From the NCBI RefSeq assembly GCF_001280845.1, contig NZ_LGHP01000002.1:195970-259969 (forward strand): a stretch of 64,000 nucleotides of DNA, in the 5' to 3' direction. The stretch comes from Bacillus sp. FJAT-28004. GTDB lineage: Bacteria; Bacillota; Bacilli; Paenibacillales; Paenibacillaceae. The notes beneath the pieces are model-generated. The model was not told the origin of the DNA. It worked only from the letters and a program-made list of their open reading frames with translations, and did no database searches. A program made the translations under genes and the position numbers. Shown here piece after piece: positions 36,141 to 44,106 of the stretch (position 1 is the first letter of the stretch; each line of letters opens with the position of its first letter).

Positions 36141-38156
36141 ATGAAGAGATTTCTAATATTCCTGCTTCTTGCGGCGACCTCCATGCTTGTCGCACCAGAA
36201 GCGATACACGCGGAGCTTCCCTATCGAACTGCCTATTATGACAGCAATCAATCGACTTGGCTGCGTATTCAGCCGGTTTATTCGCCGGCAGAAACGAAGG
36301 GCGTTCGCTTCGTTGAGCCGATCGACTTGCAGGTGGGAGCAGACGATAAGGTGTATGTAGCGGACAAAGGAGCAAACCGAGTTATTGTGCTCGATAACGA
36401 CGGGGGGCTGCTGCAGACGATTGGCGAAGAAGAGGGAGCCGGCATGCTCAGCGCTCCAGAGGGCTTATTCGTTACGCCAGAAGGGGTCGTTTATGTAGCA
36501 GATTCAGGCAATCAGCGAATTGCTGTCTTCCGTGCTGACGGTACGTTCGACCGAGAATACAAGAAGCCCGCATCCACTTTTCTGGAGCAGGAGCATTTTG
36601 TTCCCGTGAAGCTTGTCGTTGATCGACGCGGCGTCATGTACGTCAGCTTGAATTCCTCCTATCAAGGCTTGCTTCGAATGAATGATGATGGGGAGTTCAT
36701 GGGGTTCTTTGGCGCCAATAAAGCGCAGCAAACGGTGCTTAACTGGCTGAAGAAGCTCGTTCTCAACAAAGAGCAGTTATCGAAGGAGCTGGCCAGTCTG
36801 CCGCGTCCCATTACGAACGTTGCGATCGACCAAGACGGCTTTATCTTTACAGCAACAGCAGCTGGATTCGGTCAGGGTGCTATTCGTAAGCTAAATGCCG
36901 GAGGCGTTGATGCGTTCAAAAATAAAACGCTGGTAAACGGTCATGGCATCGTTGACGTAGCAAGTGATCCGAAAGGCTTCTTATACAACATCGATATGGA
37001 ATCGGCGAACATTAATATTTATGACCAAAATGGCGAAGCATTGTTTGCTTTCGGGTTCATCGATAACGCAACTCAGCAATACGGTGTTCTTGGGTTTCCG
37101 ACAAGCATTGGCGTAGATTCCAAATTTGGTGTCTGGATTTCTGACAGCCGGACGGGAACCATTCACAAATTTGTTCGCACGGAATTCGGAAGCGACGTTA
37201 TGAATGCGCTTGCTCTCTACTTGGAAGGTAAATATGAGCAGAGCAAGCCTTATTGGGATCGCGTTTATGCACGCAATGATATGTACAACGGAACGTTTCA
37301 AGGACTTGGCAAGGTTTACTTGCATGAGAATAACAACGAGGATGCTTTGTCCTTCTTAAAAACAGCGTTTGATACGAAGGGCTACTCCAAAGCGTTCTGG
37401 CAAATCCGACTAGAGTTTCTACAGCAGCATTTTATTTGGCTCGTTGCAGGTCTGGCAGCGTTTCTTCTCTTGCTCAGATACGGCCGCCTGCTGCTTAAGA
37501 AGCAGCTTGAGCGGCGTCCGCTGCCTGAATCTTGGCAGCGCCCGCTCGGTGATTTGCGCAACCTATGGTATGTAATGCTTCATCCTTACCATGGTTTCTA
37601 CAAGCTGAAGGAAGCTAGAGTTGCTCCTTGGATTATTATTCTAATCTTGGTATCTGTTGTTGTAGTGAAAATAATAACGATTTATTACACCGGATTTTTG
37701 TTCCATCCCGTGGAGCTGTCGCAAATCAATTTATTCGGAAGCCTGGGCTTGTTCGTGGTTCCTTGGGTAACATGGATCATTGCCAATTATCTCGTGTGCA
37801 GCGTGAAGGATGGGGAAGGGAAATTCAGGGAGGTCATTCAAGGCAGCACCTATGCGCTTGCGCCTTATCTGTTCTTCTCCATTCCTACATTATTGTTGTC
37901 CAATATCGTAACGCTGGATGAGCGAGTTATTGTGGATTCATTGAACACGGTTATGTTCCTATGGATGGGAGTCATGCTGATCGTTATGACCCAGGTCATT
38001 CATAATTTCGATTTCCTTGAGACGCTCAAAAATATCGCGATTACGATATTTACTATCGGAACGATTTGGCTGTTTGCTTTCCTTGTTTTCGGATTGTCCT
38101 ACAATTTATACGATTTCTTCTATCAGCTTTACAAGGAGGTAACCTTCTATGGTTGA
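36141..38156 (+). CDS. NHL-repeat beta-propeller fused to a YIP1-type membrane domain
   Basis: A 671-residue protein. A signal sequence (about 1-26) is followed by an extracellular six-bladed NHL-type propeller (about 45-355; VYVADKGANRVIVLDNDGG, VYVADSGNQRIAVF), a short TPR-like helical region (about 360-415), a membrane helix, and a C-terminal YIP1-like domain with about five helices (460-671). The pairing places a probable ligand- or protein-binding propeller outside the cell, tied to a polytopic membrane domain of unknown job. It lies between two permease pairs and overlaps the DUF5696 gene by 8 bases. A GTG at 36135 is an alternative start. Confidence 0.8.
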   Translation: MKRFLIFLLLAATSMLVAPEAIHAELPYRTAYYDSNQSTWLRIQPVYSPAETKGVRFVEPIDLQVGADDKVYVADKGANRVIVLDNDGGLLQTIGEEEGAGMLSAPEGLFVTPEGVVYVADSGNQRIAVFRADGTFDREYKKPASTFLEQEHFVPVKLVVDRRGVMYVSLNSSYQGLLRMNDDGEFMGFFGANKAQQTVLNWLKKLVLNKEQLSKELASLPRPITNVAIDQDGFIFTATAAGFGQGAIRKLNAGGVDAFKNKTLVNGHGIVDVASDPKGFLYNIDMESANINIYDQNGEALFAFGFIDNATQQYGVLGFPTSIGVDSKFGVWISDSRTGTIHKFVRTEFGSDVMNALALYLEGKYEQSKPYWDRVYARNDMYNGTFQGLGKVYLHENNNEDALSFLKTAFDTKGYSKAFWQIRLEFLQQHFIWLVAGLAAFLLLLRYGRLLLKKQLERRPLPESWQRPLGDLRNLWYVMLHPYHGFYKLKEARVAPWIIILILVSVVVVKIITIYYTGFLFHPVELSQINLFGSLGLFVVPWVTWIIANYLVCSVKDGEGKFREVIQGSTYALAPYLFFSIPTLLLSNIVTLDERVIVDSLNTVMFLWMGVMLIVMTQVIHNFDFLETLKNIAITIFTIGTIWLFAFLVFGLSYNLYDFFYQLYKEVTFYG

Positions 38157-40377
38157 GTTCATCAAGCGTACTTCCCTTCGAGTAAAGCTTGCAGCAATCG
38201 CATTTTGCGCGTTACTTATTATTATTTTGGCTGTTCTCCTGCAAGGAGATGAGCTCTCGCCAGCACAAGCTCTTGCTTATACGGGAATTAAGGAGCAAGC
38301 AGCGAGCAAGGCTCCACTTTATGAAGGTGAGGCATGGAAACCGCAAGCTGGAGCCGATGGTTTCGCCGAGGCGCTGACAAGCGAGGACTTTGCCCTCTAT
38401 ATTCATCCTGCAAGCACACAGATTGCATTGGTCGATAAACGTACCAGTTACAGATGGAGCAGCAATCCGACTGATGCTCAGCTAAGCACCGAAACCGTAA
38501 AAGGTGTGCTGCTCGCCAACTTGAAATCGCCTTTTGTTCTGACCTATGTCAGGACACAAGGGAAGGATCAGACGATCAGGGAAGTGCTGAATGCAAACGA
38601 TCCAAAGGTCGAAACAACGCTGATCAGAACAGCGGATGGGCTTCAGGTGTCGTATGTTTTTCCTGAAAAACAACTGGGCTTTACCATTCAATACGAGCTC
38701 ACGCCAAAAGGGCTCAAGGTACGCATTCCAACGGAGGGAATCAAGGAGGATGGGGAATATGCCGTCTTTACCGTAGACCTGCTTCCTTACTTTGGCGCTG
38801 CTTCTTCTCAGGAGGATGGTTATATATTCGTACCGGATGGACCAGGCGGCTTGATTCGTTTTGACAGTGAGCGGGCAGGCGTCTCCAGAGGATATATCCA
38901 CCAGGTATACGGTCTTGAACTCACAAATTCGGGAAATTGGACCCGCTCAGGTGAAAGACGGGAGAATATTGCATACCCCGTGTTTGGCATGAAGCGAGGC
39001 AGCAATGCATTTATGGCTGTGCTCACGGATGGCGGAGATTCAGCGAATATTGCTGCAATGCCGCCAGGTCTTAAATCTAACCTGTATAACGTTTTTTCCA
39101 ATCAGATTTATCGCGAGGAATATTTGTATAGAATGAGCCGGCTTGCCGCACCGCTCAAAGCGGTTCAAAAGCAGCGATTGGATACGGATAGAGAGGTGGA
39201 ATATCGCTTTCTAAACGGTGATGACGCAGGTTATGTAGGTATGGCGAAGGCTTATCGCGATTATATGAAGGAATCCGGCAAGCTGCAGGAGCCCTTAAAG
39301 CCTGTTGAACACACTCCCCTGTATCTAAAAATTATGGGAGGAAACTACACGGAAGCTTTTAGCAAAATCAAATATATTACGGCCACGACCTTCCCGCAGG
39401 CGACAAATATCGTAAATGGTCTGCTGGAGAAGGGGATCGCTAATCTGAAGGTCATCTATTACGGCTGGCAAAATCAAGGAGACTATGATCTCTACGACCG
39501 TTTCCCGATTGAGGAGTCGTTAGGCGGCGAAGCTGCTGCCAAGGATTTTGTTTCCAATATGACTAAGCATGGCATTTACGTATTATTCGAGGACGACTTT
39601 GTCTGGATCGACTCGGATCATTCCGATTTATCGGGCAAGTCGAACGGTATTCGCGGCATTGATGAAACGGTATTTGTCGATGAGGGATGGTTTATTAGCA
39701 AACCAGCACGGACCGTAGCTATGGCCTATCAAACGATTGAGAAGTTGAAGGAGATCGGCGTATCCGGAATTTTGTACAACTGGATGGGTGAAATGGTGTT
39801 CCACGACTACGATCCGTCAGGTATTGAAACGCGCTCGGATACGATTGCCGTTTATGAAGGCTTACTCGATTACACGCAGAAGACGCTTGGCATGGCTGGC
39901 GTATACCGGGGGAATGACTATGCGGCGGGTCAAAGCGATTATATTGCTGGTCTGCCACATGAATCGAGCTATGACTTCATGGTTGACGAGACCGTTCCTT
40001 TTTACCCGATTGCGCTGCATGGTTATGTATCGTACTCGTTTGGAGACGGAAATCTTCGCAATGACGTGGAAACTGAGTTTTTGAAAGCGATTGAATACGG
40101 GGCTGTTCCTTCGTTCTTCCTCACGCACGAGGACTCGCGCAAGCTTAAGTATACGTCCGCCGGCTTCTTATTCAGCAGTCAATACGACAAGTGGACAGAC
40201 CGCATTTTAAAGGAATATGAGGCATTTGACTCACTATCCGGTTTGTATGCTCAAACGATTAAAAATCACGAAAAACTGTCTGAAAATCGGTTCGTTACGG
40301 TTTATGAGGATGGCACACGGGTAATCGTCGATTACAGCAGCAAGACTTTCGTTGTGGAAAAAGGGGAGGGCGCATAA
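38149..40377 (+). CDS. DUF5696-type exported protein, possible glycoside hydrolase
   Basis: A 742-residue protein with an N-terminal membrane helix or uncleaved signal (about 12-30), a beta-sandwich-like N-terminal half (about 60-370; GYIFVPDGPGGLIRFDSE) and a C-terminal half that reads as a TIM barrel (about 390-700; VIYYGWQNQGDYD, HGIYVLFEDDFVWIDSD, VSGILYNWMGEMVFHD, GVYRGNDYAAGQSDYIAGLP). This is the layout of large glycoside hydrolases such as GH101 relatives, but no activity is established that I know of for the family. AAGGAGGT precedes the ATG. It is membrane-tethered outside the cell and translated with the transporter genes, so degradation or binding of the imported glycan is the natural inference. 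Confidence 0.75.
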   Translation: MVEFIKRTSLRVKLAAIAFCALLIIILAVLLQGDELSPAQALAYTGIKEQAASKAPLYEGEAWKPQAGADGFAEALTSEDFALYIHPASTQIALVDKRTSYRWSSNPTDAQLSTETVKGVLLANLKSPFVLTYVRTQGKDQTIREVLNANDPKVETTLIRTADGLQVSYVFPEKQLGFTIQYELTPKGLKVRIPTEGIKEDGEYAVFTVDLLPYFGAASSQEDGYIFVPDGPGGLIRFDSERAGVSRGYIHQVYGLELTNSGNWTRSGERRENIAYPVFGMKRGSNAFMAVLTDGGDSANIAAMPPGLKSNLYNVFSNQIYREEYLYRMSRLAAPLKAVQKQRLDTDREVEYRFLNGDDAGYVGMAKAYRDYMKESGKLQEPLKPVEHTPLYLKIMGGNYTEAFSKIKYITATTFPQATNIVNGLLEKGIANLKVIYYGWQNQGDYDLYDRFPIEESLGGEAAAKDFVSNMTKHGIYVLFEDDFVWIDSDHSDLSGKSNGIRGIDETVFVDEGWFISKPARTVAMAYQTIEKLKEIGVSGILYNWMGEMVFHDYDPSGIETRSDTIAVYEGLLDYTQKTLGMAGVYRGNDYAAGQSDYIAGLPHESSYDFMVDETVPFYPIALHGYVSYSFGDGNLRNDVETEFLKAIEYGAVPSFFLTHEDSRKLKYTSAGFLFSSQYDKWTDRILKEYEAFDSLSGLYAQTIKNHEKLSENRFVTVYEDGTRVIVDYSSKTFVVEKGEGA

Positions 40378-41270
40378 TGCAAGCAAAAGCTAGAGTACGT
40401 GCAGCGCGCCTTTATCTCTGGAAGCGCTACGGAATGGGATTGCTGTTCATGCTCCCATGGATTATCGGATTTGCGATGTTCGTGATTATCCCGATTAGCT
40501 GGTCGTTATTTATGTCCTTTAACAAGGTGCAAGTAGCGGTCGGAGGATTTAAATATGAATGGGTCGGATTACGCAATTTCCGGGATGCATTTTTGAAGGA
40601 TAACGTTTTCCCAATTGAGCTGATCACTTATTTCCAAGAAATGCTGCTAATGGTTCCGATCATCGTCATTTTCGCCCTGTTGATTTCATTAATGCTGAAT
40701 CAGAAATTTCCTGGACGGTTCATTTTCCGCGCGTTGTTTTTCCTTCCGGTTATTTTTGCGACGGGGCAAGTGCTCTCAGAGCTGTTCCTGCAGGGAGCAG
40801 GAGATATTCCATTCCTGGAACAGTACAATTTGCTGCCGATCGTAGAGGAATACGTAGGCAAACAATTTGCTGAGACGGTGATGGCGGTTTTAGGCAAAGC
40901 GATTCTTATTTTATGGTATTCAGGCGTGCAGATTCTTATCTTTATTGCGGGTTTCCAGACGATTTCACCAACGATATACGAGGCTGTGCGGATCGATGGC
41001 GCATCGCCTTGGGATAGCTTCTGGAAAATTACGCTGCCAGCCTGCGTGCCATTCATCAGCTTGAATGTGCTCTATACGATTATCGACCTGTTCACATTCC
41101 CGCTTAATCCCGTGCTGAAGCACATCAAAGACAATATGTTTAAGGTCGATACCGGTTACGGCTACGCCAGCGCGCTCGCTTGGATTTATTTTGGACTCAT
41201 CTTCGCGTTGATCGCCCTCGTATTATGGCTGTTTAACCGGAGCCTCAAGACAAGGAAGGTGCATTCATGA
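40377..41270 (+). CDS. ABC sugar transporter permease (second pair, MalF-like)
   Basis: A 297-residue membrane protein with six helices and the EAA loop IYEAVRIDGASPWDSFWKI. The ATG overlaps the DUF5696 stop by one base (TAATG), with AAAAAGGGGAGGG upstream. It forms a second permease pair in the same operon with the next gene's product. Confidence 0.9.
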   Translation: MQAKARVRAARLYLWKRYGMGLLFMLPWIIGFAMFVIIPISWSLFMSFNKVQVAVGGFKYEWVGLRNFRDAFLKDNVFPIELITYFQEMLLMVPIIVIFALLISLMLNQKFPGRFIFRALFFLPVIFATGQVLSELFLQGAGDIPFLEQYNLLPIVEEYVGKQFAETVMAVLGKAILILWYSGVQILIFIAGFQTISPTIYEAVRIDGASPWDSFWKITLPACVPFISLNVLYTIIDLFTFPLNPVLKHIKDNMFKVDTGYGYASALAWIYFGLIFALIALVLWLFNRSLKTRKVHS

Positions 41271-42250
41271 TTACTGCGATGAAAACGGAGTTCGAGAAGG
41301 TTAGCCGCAGCGTTAGGGGAGTGCTTTGGGGCCGCAAAGCCCAGAAAACGAAAATGTTGGTGCTTGGACGAAGTTTGTCTGACGGTTTGCTGGCGAAGCT
41401 CATCATTTATCTGCTTCTTTCCATTGTCGCTTATCTCTATTTACAGCCGATACTCTACATGGTTAGCACGATGTTCAAGAACATGAGTGATCTACTTGAT
41501 CCGACCGTTAAGTGGATTCCGCGAGAGATTACTTGGGAAAATGTGACGAAGGCGCTGAAAGGTCTGCAATATCCGGAAGCCCTTAGAAACACTGCCCTTA
41601 TATCGGTGACATGTTCGCTCGTACAGGTCATTATTTGCGCAATGACCGGCTATGCGCTGGCTAGGCTGGAATTACCGTTTAAAGGGCTGTTTACGGCGCT
41701 GATCATATTGACTTTTTTGATTCCGCCGCAGGTTATCATCATTCCGCTTTACGTTATTTTCAGCAAACTGGGTTTGTTGAATTCGATTTTTGTCTTTCTC
41801 ATTCCGGCTATTTTCGGGCAGGGGCTTAAGGGAGCTTTGTTTATTCTCATATTCCGCCAGTTTTTCAAAGCGCAGCCGCCAAGTTTGGAGGAGGCCGCGA
41901 AGCTGGACGGAGCTTCTACAGCGAGGTTGTTTTTCGGAATTATGCTGCCCCTTGCCCGGTCAGCGTGCTTAGTCGTATTTCTCTTCTCGTTTATCTGGTA
42001 TTGGAACATGTACTACGAGCCATCGATGTTTCTTACAAAAGGCTTCACGCCGTTGTCGATCCGCCTTGATATGCTGGAGGATGTGCTGAACCCGTCCTTG
42101 CTCGGAAATACGCGGACCATTGTTAATCCGATTACGGAAAGTACCAAGATGGCTGCGGCCTTTCTCATTATTTTACCGCCGATCATCGTGTTCATGTTTC
42201 TCCAGCGCTGGTTCGTGAGCGGTATTGAGAGAACGGGAATTGTGGAGTAG
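41267..42250 (+). CDS. ABC sugar transporter permease (second pair, MalG-like)
   Basis: A 327-residue membrane protein with the EAA loop LEEAAKLDGASTARLFFGIM. It has a longer basic cytoplasmic N-terminus (about 50 residues) than the MalG-like protein of the first pair. It starts with ATGA overlapping the previous stop. The binding protein for this pair is presumably the gene at 42491. Confidence 0.9.
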   Translation: MITAMKTEFEKVSRSVRGVLWGRKAQKTKMLVLGRSLSDGLLAKLIIYLLLSIVAYLYLQPILYMVSTMFKNMSDLLDPTVKWIPREITWENVTKALKGLQYPEALRNTALISVTCSLVQVIICAMTGYALARLELPFKGLFTALIILTFLIPPQVIIIPLYVIFSKLGLLNSIFVFLIPAIFGQGLKGALFILIFRQFFKAQPPSLEEAAKLDGASTARLFFGIMLPLARSACLVVFLFSFIWYWNMYYEPSMFLTKGFTPLSIRLDMLEDVLNPSLLGNTRTIVNPITESTKMAAAFLIILPPIIVFMFLQRWFVSGIERTGIVE

Positions 42251-42365
42251 TTCTTTAAATGTGCTTAGGTGCAGCAGCTCTTTAGGGGGGTGATGTTTCG
42301 GCAAACAGCTGCTGGAACGGTTTCTACGTTATAAAGCGTGCTGAACAGCAAAAATCGAGGGGAAG

Positions 42366-42474
42366 GCTTACGAAGCTAGTTTTGCTTCACAAAACTAAGC
42401 GAATGCTTACGATGCTAGTTTTGCTTCACAAAACTAAGCGAATGCTTACGATGCTAGTTTTGCTTCACAAAACT
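42366..42474 (+). repeat. Three tandem 39-bp hairpin repeats in a 5' leader
   Basis: Units start at 42366, 42405 and 42444 (third partial). Each holds AGTTTTG-CTTCA-CAAAACT, a 7-bp stem with a 5-base loop (42378-42396, 42417-42435, 42456-42474). The last hairpin ends only 4 bases before the ribosome-binding site of the binding protein gene. The placement suggests an RNA processing, stability or translation control element that sets the level of the binding protein relative to the permeases. Confidence 0.75.
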
Positions 42475-42490
42475 TTTAGGAGGTTAAACA

Positions 42491-43864
42491 ATGAAAAACA
42501 AAAGCGCTTTGACATGGATGTTGTGTATCGTATTGCTATTCTCAGTCGTTCTCTCGGCTTGCTCCAGCAATGGAGGCAAAAATGGAGCTTCAAACACGCC
42601 TACCAATACGGCGGAGGCGACTGATCCACCTGCCGATGACGCAAACAAACCTGCCCCAGAAGAAAAGCATGAACCTGTTACAATTAAGCTAATTTCATGG
42701 TCGGATTCATACACGGAATTATATAAAATGTTTAATGAAAAATATCCATGGATCACGATTGAACAGGTTCCAGTAAACGGCAAACCAATTATGGAGATCA
42801 TCGCTACGTTGGAAGCTGCAGGAACACCTGCCGATCTAACTTGGATCGATAGTGATTTGATCTCTTTTGACCAAGCTGGTTTAGTCGAAGACTTGACACC
42901 TTATATCGACAAGGATATGACTTTCCAAGACGTTCAGCTTCCTGAAGGATTTTTCGATACGATGATATATAAAGATAAAAAACTTGCTGTTCCATTCGTT
43001 GACGTGCCGATGTGGATACTCGTAAATAAAGATTTGCTTGCCAAGCATGGCGTCGAGATGCCAGCGAATGATTGGACTTACGATGACTTCCGCGATGTTG
43101 CTAAGAAAATTACCGATCCAGAAGCAGGGGAGTATGGCTTAACGACACAGCCTGAATTCCAAATGCGCGTACTTAGCACCAAAGCGATTGCTGACGGACA
43201 TGCAGCAAACATTCATTACTTAAATGAGGATTTGACGCAAAGCTTGCTAAATACGCCTGATGTTATGAACGATGTTAGATGGTTATCAGATTTCGTATGG
43301 AAAGACGGCTCCATGCAGAGCAATGCTAAGGCTGCAGAACAAGGCGATGTTACTAGAGAATTTATTAACGGTAAAACAGGCTTCGCGATCGGCGGGGATT
43401 GGGTGCTGCCAGGTCTCAAAAAGGATGCAAAATTCGAATGGGATGTTTTGCCTTTCCCAAGAGGAAAAGTAAGCCAACCAGGTTATAGTATTTATGGTCC
43501 ACTTTCGTTGCTTAGCGGCTCAAAACATAAAGAAGAAGCGTTCCTATGGATTAGCTTCCAATTCTCAAAAGAAGCACAGAAGTGGAAAATTGACCAAGGC
43601 GCGAATGCTTCAGTCATTGATCCTGAATTGACAGCTTATTATGATGAAACGCCAATGTGGGAAGGCAAAAACAAGGAAGCAGTTAAAATAGCAAAAGAAA
43701 ATGCTAAAATACAGCCGGGTGTAACGGTTCCTGCTTGGTCCGAATACAACTGGAACAATATTTTGAATGAAATTATTTTTGATGGAGCAGATATTAATAG
43801 ACTGATTCCTGAAACGGAAAAATGGAATAAACGGACGCTAGAGGTTCGTGAATCGTTGAAATAA
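42491..43864 (+). CDS. Sugar-binding lipoprotein of the second permease pair
   Basis: A 457-residue family-1 solute-binding lipoprotein: lipobox VLSACSSN, low-complexity spacer, then a two-lobed binding domain (VTIKLISWSDSYTELYKMF; VPFVDVPMWILVNKDLLAKH). AGGAGG lies 8 bases before the ATG and a triple hairpin lies directly before that. It is a close paralogue of the kinase-linked protein at 16597. It is placed after its permeases, and binding proteins are normally needed in molar excess, which fits separate control by the leader hairpins. A strong terminator follows. Confidence 0.9.
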   Translation: MKNKSALTWMLCIVLLFSVVLSACSSNGGKNGASNTPTNTAEATDPPADDANKPAPEEKHEPVTIKLISWSDSYTELYKMFNEKYPWITIEQVPVNGKPIMEIIATLEAAGTPADLTWIDSDLISFDQAGLVEDLTPYIDKDMTFQDVQLPEGFFDTMIYKDKKLAVPFVDVPMWILVNKDLLAKHGVEMPANDWTYDDFRDVAKKITDPEAGEYGLTTQPEFQMRVLSTKAIADGHAANIHYLNEDLTQSLLNTPDVMNDVRWLSDFVWKDGSMQSNAKAAEQGDVTREFINGKTGFAIGGDWVLPGLKKDAKFEWDVLPFPRGKVSQPGYSIYGPLSLLSGSKHKEEAFLWISFQFSKEAQKWKIDQGANASVIDPELTAYYDETPMWEGKNKEAVKIAKENAKIQPGVTVPAWSEYNWNNILNEIIFDGADINRLIPETEKWNKRTLEVRESLK

Positions 43865-43896
43865 TTGGATCGTAACTCTAGTAAGCTGTACTCGAA

Positions 43897-43940
43897 GTCA
43901 CCCTATGTCGCTTAACAAGCGGCAATAGGGTGATTTTTTG
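43897..43940 (+). terminator. Intrinsic terminator of the carbohydrate operon
   Basis: TCACCCTAT...GTCGC pairs with GCGGC...ATAGGGTGA, followed by six T residues. Confidence 0.75.
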
Positions 43941-44106
43941 TCTTATTAAGGAATAGTATTTCGGAAACATACTCCTATAAAGTAATTAATAATTGTAATA
44001 TAAATATGTATTATTTGAGAATTTTCATTCTAATTGATTTAATTTACATAACATTTTAGTTAAACTGGTTTAATATAGATAAAATAACAATGGGGGGATA
44101 TGGAAA

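Noticed and set aside
42499..42512. Cre-like AAAAGCGCTTT at the start of the binding protein gene
   Set aside because: It lies within the first codons, the outer consensus bases do not match, and it can be explained by the Lys-Ser-Ala-Leu codons.
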